In this document: piece by piece, positions 15,579 to 23,809 of the stretch
Position numbering within the stretch: position 1 is the stretch's first letter
Layout of the letters: each line of letters opens with the position of its first letter
From: an uncultured Burkholderiales bacterium
GTDB lineage: Bacteria; Pseudomonadota; Gammaproteobacteria; Burkholderiales; Burkholderiaceae
Reading direction: 5' to 3'
Assembly: GCA_946480465.1 (NCBI GenBank)
Contig: CAMLJY010000071.1
Location: 1-28,004, forward strand
DNA: 28,004 nt
Translations under genes and position numbers: made by a program
Notes under the pieces: generated by a model
What the model saw: only the letters and a program-made list of their open reading frames with translations
The model's database searches: none
What the model was told of the DNA's origin: nothing

Positions 15579-16721
15579 ATGATGCCCACCCGCCGCACGC
15601 TGCTCGCCTTCGCCCTGACGGCCGGCGCCCTGTCCGCCCAGGCCCAGCAGGCGCCGATCAAGATCGCCAGCCTGGTCGAGCTGTCCGGCACCGGTGCCAC
15701 GGCCGGCACCAACTTCAAGAACGGCATCGACCTGGCCGTCAAGGAAATCAATGCCGCCGGCGGCATCCTCGGACGCAAGATCGAGAACACGGTGATGGAC
15801 ACCCAGTCCAACCCGGGTGTGGCCAAGGGGCTGGCGCAGAAGGCGGTGGACATGGACGTGTTCGCCGTGTTCGGCCCGGTGTTCTCCGGCTCCATCCTGG
15901 TCAGCATGGTGGAGACCAAGCGCGCCGAGATCCCCAACTTCACCGGCGGCGAGGCCACGGCCATCACGCAGCAGGGCAACCCGTACATCTTCCGCACCAG
16001 CTTCACGCAGGCCACGGCCATGCCGAAGATCGCGCGCTACATGGCCGGTTCGCTGAAGGCAAAGACGGCCGCGGTCATCTTCGTGAACAACGACTTCGGC
16101 AAGGGCGGCAAGGACGCGATCGTCAGGGCGCTGGAAGGCTGGCGCATCAAGGTGGTGGCCGAGGTCTCGACCGATGCCGGCCAGGTCGACTTCTCCGCGC
16201 CGGTGCTGAAGGCCAAACAGGCCAGCCCGGATGCGATCTTCGTCTACACCAACGAAGAGGAATCGGCCCGCGCGCTGCGTGAGTTGCGCAAGCAGGGCTG
16301 GACCAAGCCCATCGTGGGGGAAACGACGCTGACGGGCCAGAAGGTCATCGACCTGGCCGGCGAAGCTGCCAATGGCGCCATTGCGCACGTGGGCCTGACG
16401 GTGGATGCGCCCAACCCGAACATCCGCGCCTTCCGCACCAAGTTCGAGAAGGAATTCAAGTACGTCTCGGACCACAACGGCATCAAGGGCTACAGCGGCG
16501 TCTACATCCTGAAGGCCGCCATCGAGAAGGTCGGCAAGGTGGACCGCGCGGCGGTGGCCAAGGCGCTGCATGGCCTGAAGATCAGTGCGGCCAAGGAGCC
16601 CGGCGTGCTGCTGGACGTGAGCATCGACAACAAGGGCGACCTCAACCGCGAGAGCTTCCTGGTCGAGGTGCGCAACGGCAAGCAGGAAGTCAAGGACACC
16701 CTGCCCGCGCTGGCCGACTGA
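15579..16721 (+). CDS. Branched-chain-type ABC importer substrate-binding protein (LivK-like)
   Basis: Periplasmic type-1 binding protein of 380 residues with a signal peptide (MMPTRRTLLAFALTAGALSAQAQ). The start has GGAG about 7 nt upstream. The mature start PIKIASLVELSGTGATAGTNFKNGIDLAVKEINAAGGILGRKIE is the standard LivJ/LivK opening. AVFGPVFSGSILVSMVETKRAEIPNFTGGEA and RTSFTQATAMPKIARYMA line the usual ligand cleft. Members of this family bind amino acids but also aromatic and other organic acids. Placement between an AroE-like gene and dehydroshikimate catabolism genes suggests a shikimate/quinate/protocatechuate-type ligand (inference). A stem-loop follows in the gap before the permease gene. 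Confidence 0.9.
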   Translation: MMPTRRTLLAFALTAGALSAQAQQAPIKIASLVELSGTGATAGTNFKNGIDLAVKEINAAGGILGRKIENTVMDTQSNPGVAKGLAQKAVDMDVFAVFGPVFSGSILVSMVETKRAEIPNFTGGEATAITQQGNPYIFRTSFTQATAMPKIARYMAGSLKAKTAAVIFVNNDFGKGGKDAIVRALEGWRIKVVAEVSTDAGQVDFSAPVLKAKQASPDAIFVYTNEEESARALRELRKQGWTKPIVGETTLTGQKVIDLAGEAANGAIAHVGLTVDAPNPNIRAFRTKFEKEFKYVSDHNGIKGYSGVYILKAAIEKVGKVDRAAVAKALHGLKISAAKEPGVLLDVSIDNKGDLNRESFLVEVRNGKQEVKDTLPALAD

Positions 16722-16778
16722 GCACCGCGCTCCGTCCTGCGCGCGGCGCAGCCTCATCACCAGGGACGGCGGCAACGC

Positions 16779-16810
16779 GCCACGGCGAGCGGCTGGGCGG
16801 CCGCCGTGGC
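16779..16810 (+). terminator. Stem-loop between binding-protein and permease genes
   Basis: GCCACGGC (16779-16786) pairs perfectly with GCCGTGGC (16803-16810) around a GC-rich 16-nt loop, inside a 176-bp non-coding gap. No T-tract. Stem-loops in this place commonly stabilise the binding-protein mRNA or reduce read-through so that this protein is made in excess. Confidence 0.45.
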
Positions 16811-16897
16811 AGGGGTGGATCCCGGCCTGCGCCACTGAACACCTCGGAAGCCCGCATGCTGCCGGCGCTGAATGGGACCCATGACTGACCGACAACC

Positions 16898-17773
16898 ATG
16901 ACCGACTTTCTGCAATTGCTCATATCGGGCATCGCCACCGGCAGCATCTACGCCCTGGCGGCGCTCGGATTCACCCTGCTGTGGCAGGCCTCGGGCACCA
17001 TCAATTTCGCGCAGGGCGAATTCGTGATGCTGCCGGCCTTCATGATGCTGGGCTTCGGCGCGCTGGGAGCGCCGCTGCTGCTGGCCTTTGCGCTGACCTG
17101 CATCGTCGCGGTGTTCGTGCTGGGCGCCGGGTTCAAGCGCGGCGTCGTCGATCCGCTGTTCAGGTTCGGGATGATGCCCATCGTGGTCGCCACCATCGGC
17201 CTGGCGATGGCGATGCGCAATGGCATTCGTGCCGGCTACAGCGCCGAGGCGCACCCGTTTCCCAGCCTCTTCGGCGAAAAGCTGTTCACCCTGGCCGGCG
17301 TCACGGTGAGCGCGGCCGACATCGGCACCCTGGTGCTGGCACTGGCCCTGGTGCTGGGCACGCAGGCCTTCCTGAGCCGCACGGTCACCGGCCGCGCGAT
17401 GCAGGCCGTGGCGCAGAACACGGAAAGCGCCACCGTGCTGGGCATCAACGTCAAGCGCATGATCTTCTACACCTTCGCCATCAATGCGCTGCTGGCCTGT
17501 GCCGCGGCGCTGCTGGTGACGCCGGTGTACCTGGCCAAGTTCGACATGGGCGAATCGCTGGGCACCAAGGCCTTCTTCGCGGCCATCATCGGCGGATTCA
17601 CCAATTCACGCGGAGCGCTGCTGGGCGGCGTGCTGGTCGGCGTTTCCGAGAACCTGGCGGCGGCCTATGTCTCGCCCGCCTACAAGGACGCGGTGGCGCT
17701 GGTGATCTTCATGGCGGTGATCCTGTTCAAGCCCGAAGGGCTGCTGGGCCGCAAGACGGAACGCAAGGTGTGA
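16898..17773 (+). CDS. livH: Branched-chain-type ABC importer permease (LivH-like)
   Basis: Inner-membrane channel subunit, 291 residues, with about eight hydrophobic segments. The first helix region (LLISGIATGSIYALAALGFTLLW) and INFAQGEFVMLPAF are classic LivH landmarks. The cytoplasmic-side segment with AQNTESATVLGIN matches the EAA-like coupling loop that contacts the ATPase. GALLGGVLVGVSENLAAAYVSPAYKDAVALVIFMAVILFKPEGLLG ends the protein in the usual way. The SD is weak. The next gene starts 4 nt after its stop. Confidence 0.92.
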   Translation: MTDFLQLLISGIATGSIYALAALGFTLLWQASGTINFAQGEFVMLPAFMMLGFGALGAPLLLAFALTCIVAVFVLGAGFKRGVVDPLFRFGMMPIVVATIGLAMAMRNGIRAGYSAEAHPFPSLFGEKLFTLAGVTVSAADIGTLVLALALVLGTQAFLSRTVTGRAMQAVAQNTESATVLGINVKRMIFYTFAINALLACAAALLVTPVYLAKFDMGESLGTKAFFAAIIGGFTNSRGALLGGVLVGVSENLAAAYVSPAYKDAVALVIFMAVILFKPEGLLGRKTERKV

Positions 17774-17777
17774 TGCG

Positions 17778-18815
17778 ATGAAGCGACTGCAATGGATTCT
17801 CATCGCGGCCGGCGCAGCGGCCTTGCTGCTGCTGCCGCCCACGCTCAAGAGCTACGGGCTGTACCTGCTCACCTATTGGCTGGTGTTCATCATCGCCAAC
17901 ATGGGCCTCAACCTGACCATCGGCTATGCGGGCCAGAAATCACTGGGCCACGCCGCCTTCTTCGGCATCGGCGCCTACACGGTGGCCATCCTGATGAAGG
18001 CCGGCGTCAGCTTCTGGATCGGGCTGCCGGTGGCCATGGCCGGCTGCTTCGTGATCGGCCTGGCACTCGGCTTTCCGGCGCTGCGCGTGCAATCGATCTA
18101 CCTCGCCTTTGCGACGCTGGGATTCAACACCGCGGTGTGGCTGGTCATGCGCAACGAGGAATGGCTGACCGGTGGCACGTTTGGCATCAATGGCATCGAG
18201 CGGCCGTGGCTGGCCGGCTATTCGCTGGACAAGCCCTTGGCGTATTACTACTTCGTGCTGGGCGTCACCGTGGTGCTGGGCGCGGTCTTGTGGAAGCTGC
18301 TGCATTCGCCCTGGGGCAAGGCCTTCACCGCGCTGCGCGACAACCCGATCCGTGCCGAATCGCTGGGCATCCACATCCAGGCCTACACGCTGCTGGCCTT
18401 CGCCATCGGCGCGGTGTACGCCGGCATTGCCGGGGCGCTCTTCGCGTCGCTGGTGCAGTTCATCGAACCGGCGCCATTCACCGTCGGCGCGTCGATCATG
18501 ATGTACCTGATGGTGGTGGTCGGCGGCCCGGGCTATTTCTTCGGCCCGGTGCTGGGCTCGGCCGTGGGCGTGCTGCTGCCCGAATGGCTGCGCTTTGCGC
18601 AGGGCTGGTACCTGTTCGTCTTCGGCTCGGCGGTGGTGCTGCTGATGCTGTGGCTGCCTGAAGGATTGCTGAGCATCCCCGATCGCCTGCGGGCGCGCCA
18701 GCGCCTGCGGCAGGAATCCGCGGCGCGCGCCGCGGCGGCCGCTGCACCGGCCGCCGGCGCGACGGGCGGCGCTTCGATCACCCCCATCACTGCCGGCCAG
18801 GAGGCGCGCTCATGA
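17778..18815 (+). CDS. livM: Branched-chain-type ABC importer permease (LivM-like)
   Basis: Second channel subunit, 345 residues. NLTIGYAGQKSLGHAAFFGIGAYTVAIL is the LivM signature, and ALRDNPIRAESLGIH is its coupling loop. About nine or ten membrane segments are visible, followed by a ~40-residue Ala-rich cytoplasmic tail. It sits between livH (4-nt gap) and livG (4-nt overlap), so translation is probably coupled. Confidence 0.92.
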   Translation: MKRLQWILIAAGAAALLLLPPTLKSYGLYLLTYWLVFIIANMGLNLTIGYAGQKSLGHAAFFGIGAYTVAILMKAGVSFWIGLPVAMAGCFVIGLALGFPALRVQSIYLAFATLGFNTAVWLVMRNEEWLTGGTFGINGIERPWLAGYSLDKPLAYYYFVLGVTVVLGAVLWKLLHSPWGKAFTALRDNPIRAESLGIHIQAYTLLAFAIGAVYAGIAGALFASLVQFIEPAPFTVGASIMMYLMVVVGGPGYFFGPVLGSAVGVLLPEWLRFAQGWYLFVFGSAVVLLMLWLPEGLLSIPDRLRARQRLRQESAARAAAAAAPAAGATGGASITPITAGQEARS

Positions 18816-19558
18816 TCGGCCCGGTCCTCAAGGTCAGCGACCTGAAGAAGTCCTACGGGGCCATCTGCGCCGTGCGCGGCGTGTCGTTCGAGGTGATGCC
18901 GGGTGAGATCTTCGGCGTCATCGGGCCGAATGGTTCCGGCAAGACCACCATGTTCAACAGCGTGCTCGGCCAGATTGCGCCGGACGAGGGGCGCATTGAA
19001 TTGAATGGCCGCGACATCACCGGCCGCTCGCCGCAGGAATTGAATCACCTGGGCGTGGGGCGCACCTTCCAGACCTTGCAGGTGTTCGGCCGCATGAGCG
19101 TGCGCGACAACCTGATCGTCGCGGCGCAGGAGCACCAGGGCTCCCTGCTGGGCCGCATGTTCGCGCCCGGCGATTCGGGCCTGGGCGGCAAGGCCGATGC
19201 CCTGATCGACCAGTTCCGCCTGCGCCACGTGGCCGACAAGCGCGCCGGCGAATTGAGCTACGGGCAGCAGAAGCTGGTCGACATCGCGATGGCCTTCATG
19301 AGCGAGCCCGACCTGGTGCTGCTCGACGAGCCCTGCGCCGGCGTCAACCCCAGCCTGGTCGGCGGCATCAGCACGCTGCTGAAAGACCTGAACCGCACGC
19401 GCCGCGGCAGCTTCGTCGTCATCGAGCACAACATGGACTTCGTGATGGACCTGTGCCACCGCATCCTGGTGATGGTCGAGGGCAGCGTGATGGCGGTGGG
19501 CACGCCCGCGGAGATCCGCGCCAACAAGCAGGTGCTGGACGCCTACCTCGGGAGCTGA
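18812..19558 (+). CDS. livG: Branched-chain-type ABC importer ATPase (LivG-like)
   Basis: Cytoplasmic ATPase, 248 residues. Walker A GPNGSGKTT lies near residues 38-46, followed by VGRTFQTLQVF (Q-loop region), ABC signature LSYGQQKL, Walker B LVLLDEPCAGVNP and the switch histidine in VIEHNMDFV. AGVNP after Walker B and the long segment after the Q-loop are typical of LivG. Overlaps livM by 4 nt and is followed by livF after 4 nt. Confidence 0.93.
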   Translation: MIGPVLKVSDLKKSYGAICAVRGVSFEVMPGEIFGVIGPNGSGKTTMFNSVLGQIAPDEGRIELNGRDITGRSPQELNHLGVGRTFQTLQVFGRMSVRDNLIVAAQEHQGSLLGRMFAPGDSGLGGKADALIDQFRLRHVADKRAGELSYGQQKLVDIAMAFMSEPDLVLLDEPCAGVNPSLVGGISTLLKDLNRTRRGSFVVIEHNMDFVMDLCHRILVMVEGSVMAVGTPAEIRANKQVLDAYLGS

Positions 19559-19562
19559 CGCG

Positions 19563-20381
19563 ATGAACGCCGCAATGACCACCACCGCCCGCGGCTCCGC
19601 GCCGGCGGCCGCCGTGCCCGCGCCGTCCGAGACCGCCATCGAGTTCGACGGCGTCGTCGCCGGCTATGGTGAATTCACCATCCTCAACAAGCTCAGCCTG
19701 AAGGCGCGGCGCGGCAAGATCACGCTGCTGCTGGGCCCCAATGGCGCGGGCAAGTCCACGGTGCTGAAGACGCTCTTCGGCCTGCTGAAGGTGCGCGAGG
19801 GCCGCATCCGCCTGGAAGGCGAGGACATCACCGGCGCGCAGGCCAAGGACCTGCTGGTGAAGCACGGCGTGGCCTTCGTGCCGCAGGGCCGCAACCTGTT
19901 CGGGCAGCTCAGCGTCTGGGAGAACCTGGAGCTGGGGGGCATCACGCTCGGCATGAAGACCACGCACGAGCGCATTCCCGAGGTGCTGGAACTGTTCCCG
20001 CGGGTGAAGGAACGCCTGCACAGCGCCGCGTCCTCGCTGTCCGGCGGCGAGCAGAAGCAATTGGAGGTGGGCCGCGCGCTGCTGCTGAAGCCGCGCGTGA
20101 TCCTGATCGACGAGCCCTCCATCGGCCTGTCGCCGCTGGTGGTGCAGGACGTGTTCCGCCTGCTGCGCCGCCTGGCCGACCAGGGCACGACCGTGCTGAT
20201 GGTGGAGCAGAACGTGAAGAGCGCGCTGAAGATGGCCGATGAAGCCATCGCGCTCGAATCCGGCCGCCTGGTGCTGCACAAGCCGGCGGACGAGCTGTTG
20301 TCCGATCCACACCTGGAGCGGCTCTTCCTCGGTGGCGCCCATGCGGCCGCCCCGGCCGCCGCCGGCCCGCCGGCCGGCTGA
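19563..20381 (+). CDS. livF: Branched-chain-type ABC importer ATPase (LivF-like)
   Basis: Second ATPase of the importer, 272 residues. Walker A GPNGAGKST, VPQGRNLFGQLSVWENLELG, signature LSGGEQKQLEVGRAL, Walker B VILIDEPSIGLSPL and the switch region MVEQNVKSAL are all intact and match LivF. It has about 20 non-conserved Ala-rich residues at the N-terminus and an Ala/Pro-rich tail (about 15 residues). A later start is possible but none has a better SD. The 118-bp gap before the porin contains no strong terminator, so the porin may be on the same transcript. Confidence 0.93.
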   Translation: MNAAMTTTARGSAPAAAVPAPSETAIEFDGVVAGYGEFTILNKLSLKARRGKITLLLGPNGAGKSTVLKTLFGLLKVREGRIRLEGEDITGAQAKDLLVKHGVAFVPQGRNLFGQLSVWENLELGGITLGMKTTHERIPEVLELFPRVKERLHSAASSLSGGEQKQLEVGRALLLKPRVILIDEPSIGLSPLVVQDVFRLLRRLADQGTTVLMVEQNVKSALKMADEAIALESGRLVLHKPADELLSDPHLERLFLGGAHAAAPAAAGPPAG

Positions 20382-20499
20382 TCCACGCCATCCCCTGATA
20401 TCCAACCCTGCGCTGGTCCGCGGCGCAGGGCAGGGCGGAGCCATGTCCGGCGCCGCGCTGAACGTCGCGGTCAAAACACCCTCAACGAGGAGTCATTCG

Positions 20500-21579
20500 A
20501 TGAAGATCCAAGGTTTGGCATTCGCCGCGCTGGTGGGAGCGGCCGGTGCGGCACAGGCCCAATCGGCCGTCACGCTGTTCGCGCTGATCGACCTCAACGT
20601 CACGCAGTACAAGGCCGGCGGCAAGGCGGGAGGCGCCAGCCAGACCGTGATGAACGACGGCACGGCCAACGGCCTGAACGGCTCGCGCTGGGGCGTGCGC
20701 GCGAGCGAGGACCTGGGCGGGGGCCTGAAGGCCGGCGTGGTGATCGAGTCCGGCGTGCTGGCGGACACCGGCTCGCTCGCGCAGGGCGGGCGCGGCTTCG
20801 GCCGGCAGTCGTTCATCTCGCTGTCAGCGCCCAGCTGGGGCGAATTGCGCCTGGGCCGGCAATACGTCCTGGAAGACTCGGTGATGGGCCTGTCGAACCC
20901 CTTCGGCAATGCGCTCGTCAACAACCCCGGCACCGGCGTCACCAACATGGGCAAGGCATTGCCCATGTGGCTGAACGCGCCGCGCGCCGACAACGTCATC
21001 CAATGGCAATCGCCGCGCTGGGGCGGGTTCAGCGTGGCCGGCCAATGGGCGCCCGGCGAAGGCACGGCCGACCGATTCAGCGGCGTCAAGGCCGCCTATG
21101 GCGCGGGGCCTTTCAATGCGGCGCTGTCCTATGAATGGAACAAGGCCCGCATCGGCGGCCAGCGCAGCAACGAGTCGCTGACGGTGGGTGTGAACTACGA
21201 CTTCGGCGCCGTCAAGGTGCTGGGCGGCCTCCAGGACAACCGCAAGCTGGCCACCGGCAGCGGCAATGGCGCCGCCTCCGGCGTGTCCAACCTGGTGGTG
21301 ACCGGCGATTCCACCTTCAACATGCGCAAGACGCGCGGCTACACCGTTGGCGTCGAGGTGCCCATCGGCCTGGCCCTGCTGGGCGTGAACCACACGCAGG
21401 TGCGCTATGAAAGCGCCACGGGCCAGAGCCAGGACCTGGGCAAGTTCGCGGTGGCGGCGCGCTACGCGCTGTCGAAGCGGACCTTCCTCTACGGCGGCGC
21501 CTCGGTGGCCACCGGCGACCTGAAGGACTACATCTCGCAGAAGACGGTGCTGCAGGCGGGATTGCGGTCCTCGTTCTGA
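20500..21579 (+). CDS. Outer-membrane porin linked to the hydroaromatic-acid importer
   Basis: Gram-negative trimeric-type porin, 359 residues. ATG 20500 has a strong SD (CGAGGAG) 7 nt upstream and opens a signal peptide (MKIQGLAFAALVGAAGAAQA). SAVTLFALIDLNVTQYK is the first strand; RWGVRASEDLGGGLKAGVVIESG and RQSFISLSAPSWGELRLGRQY are family hallmarks; it ends in phenylalanine (AGLRSSF). It differs clearly from the porin at 5559, so the two are not a recent duplication. Location suggests passage of shikimate/quinate-like anions. A strong hairpin follows the gene. Confidence 0.9.
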   Translation: MKIQGLAFAALVGAAGAAQAQSAVTLFALIDLNVTQYKAGGKAGGASQTVMNDGTANGLNGSRWGVRASEDLGGGLKAGVVIESGVLADTGSLAQGGRGFGRQSFISLSAPSWGELRLGRQYVLEDSVMGLSNPFGNALVNNPGTGVTNMGKALPMWLNAPRADNVIQWQSPRWGGFSVAGQWAPGEGTADRFSGVKAAYGAGPFNAALSYEWNKARIGGQRSNESLTVGVNYDFGAVKVLGGLQDNRKLATGSGNGAASGVSNLVVTGDSTFNMRKTRGYTVGVEVPIGLALLGVNHTQVRYESATGQSQDLGKFAVAARYALSKRTFLYGGASVATGDLKDYISQKTVLQAGLRSSF

Positions 21580-21597
21580 TCCGGGCGAGGCCGCGAA

Positions 21598-21629
21598 GGC
21601 GGCCGCGGCGCCCACGCGCCGCGGCCGCC
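21598..21629 (+). terminator. Strong GC hairpin after the importer/porin genes
   Basis: GGCGGCCGCGGCGC (21598-21611) and its perfect 14-nt complement (21616-21629) enclose a 4-nt loop. This is the most stable hairpin seen in the window and lies 18 nt after the porin stop. No T-run follows, so termination may be Rho-assisted or the stem may protect the 3' end. Confidence 0.6.
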
Positions 21630-21726
21630 CCTCGGCCCGCCGCCCCGAGGGCGTCGCGATGGCCGGCCCCAGGCGTCGTGCCGGACGACCTCATTTCGTT
21701 CCCCCACACCCGACATTCGACAAGGC

Positions 21727-22683
21727 ATGATCGAGCCCATCTCCACATCGCAGGTGCCCCCGATGAGCAGCACGCCCACCAGCCGCGAAGGTGTTCATGA
21801 ATCGGAGAACCCATTGGGGCTCGAAGGCATCGAGTTCATCGAGTACACGACCACGCGGCCGCAGGCGCTCGGCCAGGTCTTCGAGACCATGGGCTTCCGC
21901 CCCATTGCCCGGCACCGCTCGCGCGAGGTGCTGCTGTACCGGCAAGGGCCGATGAACGTGGTGATCAATGCGCATTCGAGCGGCCGGCCGTCCAGCGTGC
22001 AGCCGACCGAGATCCCGGAGATCGCGGCCATCGCGCTGCGCGTGCGCGATGCCGCCGCGGCCTATCGGCGGGCGATCGACCGCGGCGCGTGGGCGGTTCC
22101 GACCCATGTGGAGGTGATGGAGCTGAACATCCCGGCCATCCATGGCGTCGGCCGTAGCCGCGTCTACTTCGTCGACCGCCACCGCGAGTTCTCGATCTAC
22201 GACGTCGATTTCGTGCCCATCCCGTCGGTCGACCAGCGGCCGCCGGCGCTGTGTGGCCTGCACTGGTTCGGCATCGTGCAGTACATCGGCACCGACCGGA
22301 TGGAGGACTGGACCGAGTACTACCTGGAGCTATTCGGCTTCAGGCCGCTGCCGCCCGATCTGCGCTTCGGCATCATGCCGAACGGCCGCATCCTGCAGAG
22401 CCCGTGCCACAGCTTTTATCTGCAATTGGTGGAGCCGCAGCCCGGCATCCTGGACGTGGAAGGCGACGAGAGCCTGCAGCGCCTGGGACTGGGCACGCCC
22501 GACGTGCGCGAGGCGGTGCGCCTGCTGCGCGAACGCGGCGTAGGCTTCCTGGACGACGGCAGCGCGGGCGGCTTCCGCGGCGCGCTGACCAATTCATGGC
22601 TGGGCGGCGTGCTGTTCGAGCTGGTGCACGACCAGGCATTGCCGGCCCCGGGCACTCCGGGGGCGTCCGGAGTCGTGCGATGA
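21727..22683 (+). CDS. HPPD-like vicinal-oxygen-chelate protein (QuiC C-terminal-domain homologue)
   Basis: Protein of 318 residues (306 if ATG 21763 is used; AGGTG upstream makes that possible) with two vicinal-oxygen-chelate halves like 4-hydroxyphenylpyruvate dioxygenase. LEGIEFIEYTTTRPQALGQVFETMGF opens the first half; CGLHWFGIVQYIGTDRMEDWTEYYLELFGF opens the second. Of the 2-His/1-Glu iron site, H179 and E298 (VLFELVHD) are kept, but the second histidine position reads LQRLGLG (R252 where HPPD has QH). Dioxygenase activity on the HPPD substrate is therefore doubtful. In Pseudomonas QuiC1 a similar domain is fused to 3-dehydroshikimate dehydratase; here that enzyme is encoded next, overlapping by 4 nt. 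Likely an accessory or partner subunit. Confidence 0.78.
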   Translation: MIEPISTSQVPPMSSTPTSREGVHESENPLGLEGIEFIEYTTTRPQALGQVFETMGFRPIARHRSREVLLYRQGPMNVVINAHSSGRPSSVQPTEIPEIAAIALRVRDAAAAYRRAIDRGAWAVPTHVEVMELNIPAIHGVGRSRVYFVDRHREFSIYDVDFVPIPSVDQRPPALCGLHWFGIVQYIGTDRMEDWTEYYLELFGFRPLPPDLRFGIMPNGRILQSPCHSFYLQLVEPQPGILDVEGDESLQRLGLGTPDVREAVRLLRERGVGFLDDGSAGGFRGALTNSWLGGVLFELVHDQALPAPGTPGASGVVR

Positions 22684-23582
22684 CCCGCCTGGCCGGCAAC
22701 TTCGACGACTTCGGCATGGACACCATCACGCTGGCCGGTCCGCTGGAGGCGCGGCTGGAAGCGGTGAGCGCCGCGGGATTCAGCCAGATCATGCTGTCCG
22801 CGCGCGACATCGTCGGCCACCCCGGCGGCATCCAGGCCGCGGTGAATGCGGTGAAGGGCAGCGGCCTGCGGGTCACCGGGTTCCAGGTGCTGCGGGATTT
22901 CGAAGGGCTGTCGGGTCACCTGCACGACTACAAGATCGACGTCGCCAAGACCATGCTGGACATGTGCGAGCAGGTCGGGTCCTCCGTGCTGCTGGTCTGC
23001 TCGTCGACGTCCACGCATGCCACCAGTGAGCAGGACGCACTGGCCAAGGACCTGCGCAAGCTCGCCATGCTGGCCGTTCCCGCGAAGATCCGGATCGCGT
23101 ACGAGGCGCTGTCGTGGGGGCGTTCGGTCAACGAATTCACGCAGGCCTGGGAGCTGGTGGTGCGCGCCGACGCGCCCAACCTGGGCCTCGGCCTCGATTC
23201 GTTCCACATGCTCGCGATGGGTGCCCGCCTGGAGGAGCTGGACTGGCTGGACCCCGACAAGATCTTCATCGTTCAACTGGCCGACTTCATGTGGCAGGAA
23301 ATGCGGTCGGTCGAAGAGCGCATCAGCACCGCGCGGCACTTCCGGGTGTTCCCCGGGGAAGGCGTGCACAGCGCCGAACTGGCCGAGCTGGTCACCCGCC
23401 TGGACCGCATCGGCTACCGCGGCGACTACAGCTTCGAGGTGTTCAACGACGACTACCAGCAGATGCCGCTGCCGGTGGTCGCGCAGCGCGCGCGGCGCGC
23501 GGCCGAATGGCTGGGCGAGGACGTCCTGCGCCGCTCGGTTCCCTTGCCGGGCAAGCTGCGGCTGCGGAACGCGCCCGGTTGA
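22680..23582 (+). CDS. quiC: 3-Dehydroshikimate dehydratase, sugar-isomerase-like TIM barrel (QuiC/AsbF type)
   Basis: Predicted to convert 3-dehydroshikimate to protocatechuate, the key step linking quinate/shikimate to the beta-ketoadipate pathway. The 300-residue protein is a xylose-isomerase-like TIM barrel. Candidate metal ligands are E142 (AYEALSWGR), D173 (GLGLDSFHM), Q199 (IVQLADF) and E253 (YSFEVFND). The E-D-Q-E set and the first two spacings (31 and 26 residues) match my recollection of Pseudomonas putida QuiC1, where the third ligand is Gln rather than the His of AsbF-like enzymes. It overlaps the HPPD-like gene by 4 nt (ATGA). The generic alternative is a sugar phosphate isomerase/epimerase of unknown substrate; the neighbourhood argues for the dehydratase. 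Confidence 0.82.
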   Translation: MTRLAGNFDDFGMDTITLAGPLEARLEAVSAAGFSQIMLSARDIVGHPGGIQAAVNAVKGSGLRVTGFQVLRDFEGLSGHLHDYKIDVAKTMLDMCEQVGSSVLLVCSSTSTHATSEQDALAKDLRKLAMLAVPAKIRIAYEALSWGRSVNEFTQAWELVVRADAPNLGLGLDSFHMLAMGARLEELDWLDPDKIFIVQLADFMWQEMRSVEERISTARHFRVFPGEGVHSAELAELVTRLDRIGYRGDYSFEVFNDDYQQMPLPVVAQRARRAAEWLGEDVLRRSVPLPGKLRLRNAPG

Positions 23583-23629
23583 GGATGCGGCGGACGACGC
23601 CCATGCACCCGGCACGGGGTTCGTTCGCA

Positions 23630-23705
23630 GCGCCTGATACGCGTCTTGCCCGCGTCCGGCCCGCGTCCGGCCCGCGTCTGGGCCGCGTCTGGGCCGCGCC
23701 TGACC
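23630..23705 (+). repeat. 11-bp tandem repeat, about 7 units
   Basis: Units of 11 nt: GCGCCTGATAC, GCGTCTTGCCC, GCGTCCGGCCC x2, GCGTCTGGGCC x2 and a final GCGCCTGACC. The central pairs are perfect, the outer units degenerate. It lies between the dehydratase stop and the promoter of the universal stress protein gene. The period is close to one helical turn. Confidence 0.85.
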
Positions 23706-23740
23706 GAGGCCGGATCTCCGGCACAGCGCTCCTCGTGGGT

Positions 23741-23782
23741 TTGCGCGCGGTCAAGCCTGCGCCTGCCGGGCGCGCCTACAGT
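23741..23782 (+). promoter_or_regulatory. FNR/CRP-type box and -10 element of the universal stress protein gene
   Basis: TTGCGCGCGGTCAA (23741-23754) resembles the FNR/FixK consensus TTGAT-N4-ATCAA, keeping TTG and TCAA (seven of ten). A -10-like TACAGT lies at 23777-23782. The box centre (23747.5) would be at exactly -41.5 if transcription starts at 23789, the class II activator position. No -35 is needed with such activators. This suggests induction by low oxygen. Confidence 0.5.
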
Positions 23783-23809
23783 GACGCTCACTTCACCCGG
23801 GAACGCACC

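Noticed and set aside
15579..20381. Simple leucine/isoleucine/valine transporter
   Set aside because: Family membership alone would say so, but the operon is divergent from a PcaU-like regulator and linked to AroE-like, QuiC-like and AroQ genes, so an amino-acid substrate is not the best guess. Not excluded.
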